Source of the DNA: JBBQDZ01 sp038237515 | GTDB taxonomy: Bacteria > Actinomycetota > Thermoleophilia > Gaiellales > Gaiellaceae | Length of the DNA stretch: 64,000 bases | Direction of reading: 5' to 3' | Assembly: GCA_038237515.1 (NCBI GenBank) | Contig: JBBRYP010000003.1 | Span: 1 to 64,000, forward strand | Shown here: in pieces, positions 1-7,825 of the stretch | Layout: every line of letters starts with the position of its first letter | Numbering within the stretch: the first letter of the stretch is position 1 | Notes under the pieces: model-generated | What the model was told of the DNA's origin: nothing | Databases searched by the model: none | The model's input: only the letters and a program-made list of their open reading frames with translations | Program-made: the position numbers and the translations under genes

Positions 1-33
1 CAACGTTTCGCTCGAAACTGAGGGTTCGCCGAC

Positions 34-139
34 GCCGCACTATTCCGACCGCTCTGCGGCCGGCGGCCGCGAAGCGGCCGAGTAGTGCGGCCTCCACCTG
101 CCCTTCGTTTCCGGTCGAAGGTTATGAGAGGCCGCACTA
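34..139 (-). terminator. Nested inverted repeats at the 3' end of the ychF-like gene
   Basis: The 9-10 base word GCCGCACTA occurs at 34-42 and 130-139 and in inverted form at 83-92. The middle copy can therefore pair with either outer copy. Inside the left stem sits a second hairpin, CGGCCGC-GAA-GCGGCCG, around 63-79. The right-hand copy includes the stop codon of the upstream minus-strand gene. There is no U-tract, which is common for actinobacterial terminators. A transcription terminator is the simplest reading; a switch between two stems is possible but unproven. Confidence 0.4.
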
Positions 140-1045
140 GACGTTGAAGCGTACGTTGACGACGTCGCCGTCCTCGACGAGGTAGGTCTTCCCCTCGAGC
201 CGCTGCAGACCCCGGCGGGAGGCCTCTGCATGGGAGCCTGCAGAGACGAGGGCGTCCCACCGGACGACCTCGCAGCGGATGAACCCGCGCGCGATGTCCG
301 AGTGGATCGTCCCTGCGGCCTCGAGGGCCGTCTGCCCGCGGCGCAGCGTCCACGCGCGTGTCTCCTTGTCCCCGGCGGTGAAGAAGGCGACGAGGTCGAG
401 GGCCTCCTTGAGGCGCCCGACGACCTCCTCGAGCGCCGACGGCCCCTCCCGATACGCACCAGCCTCCTCCTCGGGGAGGTCCACGAGCTCGGCCTCGAGC
501 TGGAGGTCGATGCCGGCCGGCCCGTTCTCGAGCGCCAGAAGCTCTTTGGTCGTCAGGGGCTCGAGCTCGGCGGGCAGCGCCCGCGGCCACCTCGAGAGCG
601 GCTCGCCCGACTCCAGGTGAGCCAGAACCTGCTCGAGCTCCGCGAGCTCTCGCTGAAGCGAGGTGTCGCCTGACTTCGCCTGCTTCCGGACGCGGTCGAG
701 GCGACGCTCCACGTGGTCCCGATCGGCGACGAGGAGCTCGAGGCGAAGCGTCTCGAGGTCGTCGGACGGGGTGCGAGTGCCGGAGAAGCCGTCGAGGACG
801 ACGAGGAGCGCGTCCACCTGGCGCAGCGCGCCGAGCAGCGCCGGGCCCGTCCCCTGCACATCGACGACCCGGATCGTCGCCGGCGTCACCTTGCGCGCGG
901 ACACGACCTGCGCGACCTGCGCGAGCCGTTCGTCCGCGATGTCGGCCATGCCCACTGCCGCCGCGGCGGGGGCGCGGGTGAGCGCCCGGAAGAGCGTCGT
1001 CTTCCCGGAGGCCGGCAGGCCGACGATCCCCACCTCGAGCGCCAA
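137..1045 (-). CDS. YchF-like P-loop ATPase, divergent and short
   Basis: 302 residues, against about 360 for canonical YchF/OLA1. The P-loop GLPASGKT is at residues 9-16 (YchF usually has GLPNVGKS). The C-terminal TGS domain begins near FFTAGDKETRAW and the protein ends in the family signature DGDVVNVRFNV. The central helical region is short, and I cannot find the NxxE base-specificity motif or a normal switch II. It is a clear family member, but nucleotide preference cannot be predicted. YchF proteins bind ribosomes and influence stress responses. It lies 9 bp downstream of an ECF sigma factor on the same strand and is probably co-transcribed with it. Confidence 0.85.
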   Translation of the reverse strand: MALEVGIVGLPASGKTTLFRALTRAPAAAAVGMADIADERLAQVAQVVSARKVTPATIRVVDVQGTGPALLGALRQVDALLVVLDGFSGTRTPSDDLETLRLELLVADRDHVERRLDRVRKQAKSGDTSLQRELAELEQVLAHLESGEPLSRWPRALPAELEPLTTKELLALENGPAGIDLQLEAELVDLPEEEAGAYREGPSALEEVVGRLKEALDLVAFFTAGDKETRAWTLRRGQTALEAAGTIHSDIARGFIRCEVVRWDALVSAGSHAEASRRGLQRLEGKTYLVEDGDVVNVRFNV

Positions 1046-1054
1046 GCCGGAGCC

Positions 1055-1630
1055 CTACGGCGACGCGGGGCCGACGTGCTTCTGGAGCGACGCCAGCGCG
1101 CGGTGCTGGAGCGACTTGATCGCCCCCTCGGTCTTGCCGAGAATGGTCGCCGCCTCGCCGTTCGAGAAGCTGAAGACGAACTTCAGCGCCAGCACCTGCT
1201 GCTGCTCGGTCGAGAGTCCGCCGATCAGGTCGAGCATGCTGGCCCGTGAGATCTCCCGCATCGCCTCCTCCTCCGCCGAGCGCTCCGCCTCGCCCGGCTG
1301 CTCGGGCACCTCGTCCTCGGGCTGCCAGCGCTTGTTGGCCCGGAAGTGATCCATCGCGAGGTTGTGCGCGATCCGGAAGAGCCAGGCGGAGAAGGGCGCG
1401 CTCCCCCAGCGAAAGCGCCCGATCGACTCCAGCATCCGCAGGAAGGTCTGCGTCGTGAGGTCCTCGGCGTCGTGGCGGTTGCCGACGCTGATGTGGAGGT
1501 AGCTGTAGATCCGGTCGAAGTGGAGGAGGTAGAGCTCCTCGAGCGCCTCGCGGTCGCCGCGCTGCGCCCGGTCGACGAGCCGCCGCACCTCGTCGGTGCT
1601 CGCTCGCGCCGCTTCCACCTGCTTCGACAT
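1055..1630 (-). CDS. ECF-type RNA polymerase sigma factor
   Basis: 191 residues with the two-domain layout of group 4 sigma factors. Region 2 covers about residues 28-95 (DAEDLTTQTFLRML, then FSAWLFRIAHNLAMDHFR). A helix-turn-helix region 4 covers about 128-180 (LSTEQQQVLALKFVF, then GKTEGAIKSLQHRAL). A linker rich in Glu separates them. No anti-sigma factor gene is adjacent, so control may be transcriptional or the anti-sigma factor lies elsewhere. The downstream partner is the YchF-like ATPase. ATG start. The ECF subgroup cannot be assigned by eye. Confidence 0.9.
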   Translation of the reverse strand: MSKQVEAARASTDEVRRLVDRAQRGDREALEELYLLHFDRIYSYLHISVGNRHDAEDLTTQTFLRMLESIGRFRWGSAPFSAWLFRIAHNLAMDHFRANKRWQPEDEVPEQPGEAERSAEEEAMREISRASMLDLIGGLSTEQQQVLALKFVFSFSNGEAATILGKTEGAIKSLQHRALASLQKHVGPASP

Positions 1631-1675
1631 GGGAAGACCATGCCCCCGCCCGTCGGACAGGTAACGCGCGGCTTG

Positions 1676-1915
1676 CTATCCGCTGCCGAAGCCCACGCGG
1701 CTCTCGCGGGCGAAGCGCTTCACGTAGACCACGTGCTGGAGGACGACAGTGTGGACACCCTCGTCGCTTTCGACGGCGACGATTCCACCCGCGGCGGCCG
1801 CGGCGGCGAGGCCCTGGTCGAGCGCCTCCGCGGAGCGGGGGCTCGTCATGAGCCCGACGACATGGCCGCCGGTGAACGCGATCTCGAGGCGAATCCGCTC
1901 GTCGCTCGGATTCAA
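1676..1915 (-). CDS. Small hypothetical protein downstream of the epimerase
   Basis: 79 residues from a TTG start that overlaps the stop codon of the epimerase gene by four bases (TTGA), so it is probably translated by reinitiation. It has alternating beta-like segments (IRLEIAFTGGHVVGLM, GIVAVESDEGVHTVVLQHVVYVKRF) and an Ala-rich helix between them. There is no signal peptide or membrane segment. I do not recognise a family. Coupling to methylmalonyl-CoA epimerase suggests co-expression but not function. Confidence 0.6.
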   Translation of the reverse strand: MNPSDERIRLEIAFTGGHVVGLMTSPRSAEALDQGLAAAAAAGGIVAVESDEGVHTVVLQHVVYVKRFARESRVGFGSG

Positions 1916-2313
1916 CGCGCCACCAGCTCGGAGAGCACGCCGTGCACGGAATCCGGGTGGACGAAGGCGACCTGAAGCCCGAAGAAGCCCTCGCGCGGCT
2001 CGGCGTCGATCAGCTCGGCGCCCTCGGCGGCGAGCGTCGCCAGCTCGGCCTCGACGTCGTCGACCTCGTAGGCGACGTGGTGCATCCCGGGGCCGCGCCG
2101 GGCGAGGAACTTCCCAACGGCAGTCTCCTCACCGAGCGATGCGAGGAGTTCTACGCGGCCGTCGCCCACCCGCACCGCCGCGGCCTCGACACCCTGCTCG
2201 GGCACCCGACCGCGATGCTCGACCTCGCCCCCGAAGAGCCGCTCGTAGGTGGCGACCGCCTCGTCGAGGTCGGCCACCGCAACCCCGAGGTGGTGGATCG
2301 CGCGCGGGGGCAT
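1912..2313 (-). CDS. mce: Methylmalonyl-CoA epimerase
   Basis: 133 residues, the normal length for the VOC-fold epimerase that interconverts (R)- and (S)-methylmalonyl-CoA in propionate metabolism. The N-terminal HHLGVAVADLDEA carries the first metal-ligand His, GPGMHHVAYEVDD the second repeat ligand, and the C-terminal VHGVLSELV the Glu ligand typical of the family. It overlaps the next small gene by four bases. No methylmalonyl-CoA mutase or propionyl-CoA carboxylase gene is in the window, so the pathway is split across the chromosome. Confidence 0.9.
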   Translation of the reverse strand: MPPRAIHHLGVAVADLDEAVATYERLFGGEVEHRGRVPEQGVEAAAVRVGDGRVELLASLGEETAVGKFLARRGPGMHHVAYEVDDVEAELATLAAEGAELIDAEPREGFFGLQVAFVHPDSVHGVLSELVAR

Positions 2314-2405
2314 TCTGCCCGATGCTAGATGATCGATCGAAGAGCTGATCGATCATCCGAATGAGCGCGGTTCGCGCGCGCCGGCCCGAGACCGTCCCTG
2401 ATTGG

Positions 2406-3998
2406 TCAGAGGTGGAGGAAAGCGGACAGGACCCGGACGGCGCCGACGGCGTCGCTCGCGCGTGACTCGGACGGCACGTCCTTGACAAGCTCCAGCAGCT
2501 CGTCGCGCACGAGCGTCTCCTTCTCGAGCAACGCGGACGCGATCCGGTCGAGGGTCCCGCGGTGCTTCGACAGCAGCCGCAGCGCCTCCTCGAAGGCGCC
2601 GTCCGTGAGACGCGCCTGCTCGCTGTCGCGCAGGCGCTTCGTCTCCTCGGAGAGGGCGTAGTTGTCGGCGCGCATCGTGCGGGAGCTGACGACGTCGGAC
2701 ATCCCGTACTCGAAGACCATCGCCCGGGCGAGCTCCGTCGCCTTCTCGAGGTCGTTGGCGGCGCCGTTCGTCACCCGGCCGAAGACGACCTGCTCGGCCG
2801 CGCGCCCGGCGAGGTAGACCTTCATCATGTCGACGAGCTCCTCCTTCGTGTGGAGGTACCGATCCTCTGCGGGGAGGTTGAGCGTGTAGCCGAGCGCCTG
2901 TCCTCGCGAGACGATGGTCGCCTTCTGGACGGGGAGCGCGTCCCCCATCAGGTGCGACATCAGCGCGTGCCCGCCCTCGTGGAAGGCGAGGATCCGCTTC
3001 TCCTTCTCGGAGACGACGCGCCGCTGCTGCAGGCCGCCGACGACGCGCTCCATCGCCCCCTCGAAGTCCTCCTGGCGGATGTGGTGCATCTCCGCGCGGC
3101 CCGCGAAGATGGCTGCCTCGTTCGAGATGTTCGCGAGATCGGCCCCGGTGAGCCCGGCAGTCTGGCGGGCGATCCGCGCGAGCTTGACGTCGGGCGCCAG
3201 CGGCTTGCCGCGGGTGTGCACGCGGAGGATCGCCTCGCGGCCGGCGAGATCGGGCGGAGAGACGAGCAGCTGGCGGTCGAAGCGCCCCGGGCGAAGGAGG
3301 GCGGGGTCGAGGTCCTGGAGGCGGTTCGATGCGCCCATCACGACGACGTTGTGATCGGAGCCGAAGCCGTCGAGCTCGACCAGGAGCTGGTTCAAGGTCT
3401 GATCCTGCTCGCGGTTGAAGCCGTGTCCCGTCCGGGCTGCTCCCACGGCGTCGAGCTCGTCGATGAAGACGATCGAGGGCGCGTGCTTGCGAGCCTCCTG
3501 GAACAGCTTGCGGATGCGCGAGGCCCCCAGCCCCGCGAACATCTCGACGAAGGCCGAAGCGCTCGACGAGTAGAAGCTGGCCCCGGACTCCTGCGCGACC
3601 GCCTTGGCGAGCAGCGTCTTACCGGTGCCGGGCGGCCCGTAGAGCAGGATCCCCTTGGGAACGCGCGCGCCGAGCATCTCGAAGCGCTCGGGCGTGCGGA
3701 GGAAGTCGACGACCTCCTGGAGCTCGGCCTTGGCCTCCTCGACCCCGGCGACGTCGCGGAAGGTCACGGACGAGCTCGAGCCCGGCTGCACCTGAGCGGG
3801 ACGCACCCTCGGCATCAGCTGGATCGTCCGCCAGAGGAGGTAGACGATCAGCGCGAAGAGGACGAGCGGCGCCCAGGTGAGCGTCTCGTCCTTGAACGTG
3901 TGCAGGATCCCCCCCAATGCCGGCACCACGAGTTGGACATCGGCATCTCGCCGCGGAAGCTGTAGTCCCAGCGCTTGACCGCCAGAATCCAGGCGCAC
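2406..3998 (-). CDS. FtsH-like membrane AAA metalloprotease, short form
   Basis: 530 residues against 600-650 for housekeeping FtsH. One hydrophobic segment (about 42-57) replaces the usual two transmembrane helices with an extracytoplasmic domain. The AAA module has Walker A GPPGTGKT (121-128), Walker B IVFIDELD (about 177-184) and the second-region motif NRLQDLDPALLRPGRFDRQ. The zinc site is HEGGH (340-344; canonical HEAGH), with the third ligand in GAANDLEKAT (Asp 416). The pore loop reads FAG instead of FVG. The first 30-40 residues look poorly conserved and the true start may lie further in. It is probably a second, specialised FtsH; its substrate is unknown. Confidence 0.85.
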   Translation of the reverse strand: MRLDSGGQALGLQLPRRDADVQLVVPALGGILHTFKDETLTWAPLVLFALIVYLLWRTIQLMPRVRPAQVQPGSSSSVTFRDVAGVEEAKAELQEVVDFLRTPERFEMLGARVPKGILLYGPPGTGKTLLAKAVAQESGASFYSSSASAFVEMFAGLGASRIRKLFQEARKHAPSIVFIDELDAVGAARTGHGFNREQDQTLNQLLVELDGFGSDHNVVVMGASNRLQDLDPALLRPGRFDRQLLVSPPDLAGREAILRVHTRGKPLAPDVKLARIARQTAGLTGADLANISNEAAIFAGRAEMHHIRQEDFEGAMERVVGGLQQRRVVSEKEKRILAFHEGGHALMSHLMGDALPVQKATIVSRGQALGYTLNLPAEDRYLHTKEELVDMMKVYLAGRAAEQVVFGRVTNGAANDLEKATELARAMVFEYGMSDVVSSRTMRADNYALSEETKRLRDSEQARLTDGAFEEALRLLSKHRGTLDRIASALLEKETLVRDELLELVKDVPSESRASDAVGAVRVLSAFLHL

Positions 3999-4081
3999 GC
4001 GGTGTCGTCAGCACCTCGACGGCGGCGAGATCGGCGTGGCCCAGCCTGAGTCCCTAGGGGCGAGCTTCTGCAAACGAGCCT

Positions 4082-4318
4082 TCATGGGATCGAGTTCTGG
4101 TCGAGGTCGAAGCCGACGTCAGCGATCCGGACGCTGCGGACGAGCGGATCGGCGAACAGTTGCTCGATTCGCGCCTTCTTGGCTACGCGGATGAAGCCGT
4201 AGACCTTGCCTTCGACGCCAACCGCTTTGATCGCCGACACGCTCGGCAGATCGAGCGCGTCGAGCGCGTCGCCATCGCCTCCGCGGAGTTTCTTCGCCCA
4301 TTCCTGGAACTCGGCCAT
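4082..4318 (-). CDS. Small hypothetical protein
   Basis: 78 residues, with a plausible coding composition and an ordered pattern (VSAIKAVGVEGKVYGFIRVAKK, then IEQLFADPLVRSVRIADVGFDLD). No family is recognised. An overlapping frame begins at 4361 with MRFDRYMADLAEAF and runs into this one, so the gene could originally have been longer and be disrupted by a frameshift near 4318. It lies about 80 bp upstream of the FtsH-like gene on the same strand. Support for it being a real gene is modest. Confidence 0.4.
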   Translation of the reverse strand: MAEFQEWAKKLRGGDGDALDALDLPSVSAIKAVGVEGKVYGFIRVAKKARIEQLFADPLVRSVRIADVGFDLDQNSIP

Positions 4319-4785
4319 CGAAGGCCTCGGCGAGATCAGCCATGTAGCGATCGAACCTCATCTGCTCAGCCCCCTGTCCCCGGCCTCCTCAACAGTGCTC
4401 GTGTACGACGCGCAAGAGGCCGCACGCGCCTGCGACACAGCGCTGTCTTGACCGCGGCCGGGTTGCTCCCGCTCATCGCCGCAACTCAGCATGCAATGGC
4501 CGTCGATGTAGACGAGCTGGAGCAACCGTCGCTGGCTCTCCGGAGGCTCGGCGAGCACGCCGCGAACGGTGATCGCCGTTTCGAGCGCGGGAGCCCCTCG
4601 GCCGGCCCTGCGGCCATGACAACCTCCCACCAGCGAAGGCCTCATGATCGAAGACCGCATACCTCCTAGACGAGCAGGAGACGCTCTGGCTTCCACGTCC
4701 ACGGATAGCCGCAGACGATTGCCATACTCGCCCGCCAGATCTGACGTAACTCAATGCGCAGCGAGCAAGGTCGGGAACGACGGCC
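4319..4785. other. Poorly coding stretch with one weak minus-strand ORF
   Basis: This stretch has shorter frames and visibly weaker codon bias than its neighbours. The best frame is minus strand 4358-4702 (114 residues), of which only the middle (ALETAITVRGVLAEPPE, RLLQLVYIDGHCMLSCG) looks protein-like. It could be the remains of a gene or a genuine small gene; I cannot decide. No RNA gene, repeat or insertion sequence is apparent here. Confidence 0.3.
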
Positions 4786-5400
4786 TCAGCCAAGCGAGGC
4801 AACGGCCTCGGCGACCGTGGCGAACTCGACGCCTCGCTCACGCCAGGCGGCGGTGCACGCCACGATGCGCGCCTCGTCGAGGCCGCGCGAGGCCTCGGCG
4901 ACGAAGCGGACGCGCCGTCCGCGCTCGAGGAGCCCGAGGATCGCGGCGTCGTCGCAGACGTCGGTCGCGACGCCGAAGACGACCACCTCCCGCGGGTCGA
5001 GCAGCTCGAGCAGCCGGTCCGCGTTCGGGTTGGTGAACGGGTCGAAGTGCTTCTTCAGGATCAGGAACTCACGGCCTCGCAGGTAAGGCTTCGGTACCGG
5101 CGTTAGCCCGAGCGGCACCGGGTCGTCCTGCTCGGTCTCCGGAACCTTGCGCGCCCCGCGCGTGCCGCGCAGGCAGTGCGGCGGGTAGGTCGTCGTGTAG
5201 TCGGGCTCGTCGGAGATCTCGTCGTCCGTCAGTTCGTGGTCGTCGGCGGAGGCGACGTGCGGTACGCCCGCTGCCCGCGCGGCCTCGACGAGGCGAGCCA
5301 TCGCAGGCGCCGCCGCCTCCGCACCCGTGACGTAGAGCCGGCCGTCCGGAAGCATGAAGTCGACCTGCGTGTCGACGTCCCAGAGGACGATGCTGCTCAG
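4786..5400 (-). CDS. Nicotinamidase/isochorismatase family cysteine hydrolase, probable CTG start
   Basis: A cysteine hydrolase of the PncA family, which deamidates nicotinamide to nicotinate. The catalytic triad is visible: Asp in DVDTQVDF, Lys in LKKHFDPFTNPN and Cys in GVATDVCDD. The first in-frame ATG (5355) would remove the catalytic Asp, so translation must begin earlier. The only sensible codon is CTG at 5400, inside a CTGA overlap with the stop of the cupin gene, preceded by a purine-rich GAAGAG. The predicted product is then 204 residues, the normal length. With NAPRT close by, nicotinamide salvage to NAD is the likely role; another amide substrate is possible. Confidence 0.85.
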   Translation of the reverse strand: MSSIVLWDVDTQVDFMLPDGRLYVTGAEAAAPAMARLVEAARAAGVPHVASADDHELTDDEISDEPDYTTTYPPHCLRGTRGARKVPETEQDDPVPLGLTPVPKPYLRGREFLILKKHFDPFTNPNADRLLELLDPREVVVFGVATDVCDDAAILGLLERGRRVRFVAEASRGLDEARIVACTAAWRERGVEFATVAEAVASLG

Positions 5401-5756
5401 ATCGACTCTTCGGTCGCGGCCAGCGGGCCACCCGCGTCGCCCGTGTTTGGAGTGCCAACTCGCTCGATCAGGAGCACGTGCGTCTCCTCGTCGGCGCTGG
5501 GGCAGTGCTCGACCCCTCTCGGCACGACGTAGAGCTCGCCCGGCCGGAGGTCGATGTTGCCGTCGCGGAGCTGGATGGTGAGTCTTCCCCGAAGGACGAG
5601 GAAAAGGTCGTCCGTTTCGTCGTGCGAATGCCAGACGAACTCGCCTCGCACCTTCACGACCTGGAGCTTGTGAGCGTTGAACTCGCCGACGATCTTCGGT
5701 GAGAACATGCCGCCGACGAGCGCGAGCTTCTCCTCGAGATTGATCGCGCGACTCAC
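5397..5756 (-). CDS. Single-domain cupin protein
   Basis: 119 residues. Cupin motif 1 appears as VWHSHDETDDLFLVLRGR (His, His, Glu-type metal ligands) and motif 2 as ELYVVPRGVEHCP. Such small cupins are sugar or metabolite-binding enzymes or sensors, and the specific activity cannot be read from sequence. It starts at GTG and its stop overlaps the start of the nicotinamidase-like gene. It sits 31 bp after the NAPRT gene, so all three probably form one transcript. Confidence 0.85.
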   Translation of the reverse strand: MSRAINLEEKLALVGGMFSPKIVGEFNAHKLQVVKVRGEFVWHSHDETDDLFLVLRGRLTIQLRDGNIDLRPGELYVVPRGVEHCPSADEETHVLLIERVGTPNTGDAGGPLAATEESI

Positions 5757-5787
5757 GAACCGCGGTTCCTTGCGTCGCCGGCGAGCC

Positions 5788-6885
5788 TCACTCGACCAGC
5801 TCGAGCCGCGGGTTCGGGCGGAACCGCCGTCCGACCTTGGCCGAAGCGCGGCCGTCGGTGAGGACGATGTCGCCGGTGAAGTCGTTGTCGCCGCGGATGA
5901 GCGACGAGCCGACGCCGTAGGAGTCGACGGGCACGCCCTTCGTCTCGAACTCGCGGATCCGCTCGGCGGTGAAACCTCCCGAACCGACGATCTTCACATG
6001 CTCGAAGCCGTCCTCGTCGAGCGCCGCGCGCACCTTGCGCACGAGCCGCTCGTTCACCCCGCGCGGGTCGAAGTCGCCCATCTCGCTCCAGAGCGAGCGG
6101 TCGACGAGCTGCCCGGAGGTGTCGAGGCGCACCCCCCAGAGGCGCGGCCCGAGGGCGCGGGCGACCTCGAGCGAGGTGCGCACCGAGTCGTTTTCGAAGT
6201 CGACGAGGACGACGATGCTCATGTCCGGGTCGGCGTACTCGGCGAACTTCGTCGCGGCGAGGACGGTGTTGCCACCGTAGGCGCCGATCAGCGCATGCGG
6301 GACCGTACCGATGCCGCGCCCGCCCCACCAAGAGGCCTGGGCATCGGAGGTGACGCCGATCGGGAGCCCGATCCGCGCCCCGGCCACGTACGCCGCGTAG
6401 CCGTCCCCGGTCTGGATCCGGTGGTGGTCGTGGCGGGCCGGCATGAAGATGATCGGCTTGCCGTTCGCAGCCTCGACGACCTTCGCGACGTTGGTCGTGA
6501 TCAGCGTCCTGCGCGCGAGCACGCCGAGGTAGACGGTCTCCAGGTGGGCGAAGAGCGTGTAGTCGCCCTCGATCGTCATGACGGTCTCCCAGGGCGCGAG
6601 CTCGTCCCCGTCGCAGAGCGCGTGGACGGTCAGCGCCTCCCAGTCGTGCGAGCAGAGCTTGAGGATCGCGAGCGCCTCGTCCATCCCCCCGAGCAGCGCG
6701 CTCTTGCGCTGGAAGACCTGCATCAGGACTCGCGGGTGCCGCCCGTCCGCAAGCAGGACGTCGCGGGTGTGGTTGAAGTACGCGTCGGTGTAGTAGCCCT
6801 CGCGCATCTTCTCGACGGGGAGGTCGAAGATCTCCGGCGGGAGCCGCTTCGAGCGCGGGCCGGTGGATCTAGTCTCGGTCGCCAG
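5788..6885 (-). CDS. Nicotinate phosphoribosyltransferase
   Basis: Converts nicotinate and PRPP to nicotinate mononucleotide. Recognisable signatures are VEKMREGYYTDAYFNHTR at the N-terminus, the substrate-site MPARHDHHR, the GVTSDAQASWWGG loop and the late VGSGGFTAERIREFE phosphate-binding segment. Homology requires a start close to LPPEIFDLPVEKM. The frame is open back to 7005, but that extension overlaps the preceding gene and looks non-native. There is no ATG/GTG/TTG in the right place. CTG at 6885 lies 7 nt after GGAG and overlaps the upstream stop by 17 bases, so I use it, with uncertainty. About 365 residues. Confidence 0.88.
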   Translation of the reverse strand: MATETRSTGPRSKRLPPEIFDLPVEKMREGYYTDAYFNHTRDVLLADGRHPRVLMQVFQRKSALLGGMDEALAILKLCSHDWEALTVHALCDGDELAPWETVMTIEGDYTLFAHLETVYLGVLARRTLITTNVAKVVEAANGKPIIFMPARHDHHRIQTGDGYAAYVAGARIGLPIGVTSDAQASWWGGRGIGTVPHALIGAYGGNTVLAATKFAEYADPDMSIVVLVDFENDSVRTSLEVARALGPRLWGVRLDTSGQLVDRSLWSEMGDFDPRGVNERLVRKVRAALDEDGFEHVKIVGSGGFTAERIREFETKGVPVDSYGVGSSLIRGDNDFTGDIVLTDGRASAKVGRRFRPNPRLELVE

Positions 6886-7654
6886 CCTCGAGCTCCAGGC
6901 AGGCGGCAAGGGCAGCCTGCGCCACCTCGAGTTGCTCGCGAGACGGCTCCGCGGTCGCCAGGCGGTGCTGGAGCTCGTGGCCGGGTGCGGCGAGCGCGCG
7001 CGCAAGTGCGCGCTCGGGGTTACGGGTCATCCAGCCGAACACTTCGGTCGCGGCCGCGAGCGCTCCGACCGACGCGACTGCGCGGGCTGGCGCGCGCAGG
7101 TGTTCGGGCGCGCGCGCCGCCAGCGTCCCCCCTAGAGCCGAGGCGGCGAGCAATGGGCCGAGCAGGTGCGAGCCGCAGCGCTCGTGCTCTCTTTGCGCGG
7201 GTTCGCCGTGCTCGTAGGTGCCAATCGAGATGTGCTCCGCGCCGTGATAGGCAGCGAGCGTAGAGCCACGCAGCGCGAGCGTCGCCGGCGCGAGCGCGAG
7301 GAGGCCAGCCGCGAGCTCCTGCGCAGCCGGGCCGATGGAGTCGCTCTCGCGCAGGAGCCGGACCCCCACCGCGCTCGCAATCGTGGCGGCAAGGACAACC
7401 GGGCGCTCGAAAGGCAGCCGCGCCTCCGGGAGCCGCCGCCGCACCGCCGGCAGGATGGCGAGCGCCTCGGCGAGGCGCGCCGGCCCTCGCAGGAAGGGCG
7501 TCCGCACCCGCGAGGCCGGAAACCGCTTGTGCGCACGTGCGACCTTCAGCTCGCCGTTCGAAAGCCGGATTGCGCATGCCCAGGCACGCGGCCCGTGAAC
7601 GAGCACGCCGTTCGACAGCGCCATGCCGCCCAGCCGGATCTTGTCCCTGGCCAC
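6869..7654 (-). CDS. DUF1385 family membrane protein (YqhQ-like)
   Basis: 261 residues. The family signatures are GGMALSNGVLVHGPRAWA near the N-terminus and AYHGAEHISIGTYEHGEP followed by ERCGSHLLGPLL in the middle (conserved His, Glu and Cys). It has two to three hydrophobic segments (about 84-125 and 165-205). The biochemical function of the family is unknown. Translation probably begins at GTG 7654 or at the ATG eleven codons later. Its 3' end overlaps the NAPRT start, and the repeat element at 7747-7778 lies upstream of it. Confidence 0.75.
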   Translation of the reverse strand: MARDKIRLGGMALSNGVLVHGPRAWACAIRLSNGELKVARAHKRFPASRVRTPFLRGPARLAEALAILPAVRRRLPEARLPFERPVVLAATIASAVGVRLLRESDSIGPAAQELAAGLLALAPATLALRGSTLAAYHGAEHISIGTYEHGEPAQREHERCGSHLLGPLLAASALGGTLAARAPEHLRAPARAVASVGALAAATEVFGWMTRNPERALARALAAPGHELQHRLATAEPSREQLEVAQAALAACLELEAGDRD

Positions 7655-7730
7655 CGGACGAAGCGTAGCCAGGGCGCCCCAGCTCGGTGCAGACGCGGTT
7701 CCATTCGGTTACACGCAGCGGCGCCGGCCG

Positions 7731-7778
7731 GGCTACGCTCGACGCAGGGGGAAGAACAAAGGGGGGACCCCCGGGGGA
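7731..7778 (+). repeat. Dispersed GGGGGAA/hairpin element, copy 1
   Basis: A GGCTACGCT block (7731-7739) is followed by GGGGGAAGAACAAA (7747-7760) and the palindromic CCCCCGGGGG (7768-7777). An upstream GGTTCCATT block lies near 7695. The copy ends 48 bp before the stop codon of the convergent M20 peptidase gene. Read on the minus strand it would be a GC hairpin past that gene, like a terminator; read on the plus strand it looks like a -10 box followed by a GGGGG transcription start. Confidence 0.7.
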
Positions 7779-7825
7779 TCAGAGCCAGGCCCAGGACACG
7801 GACTCCTCGGACATGTCCGCCGGGG

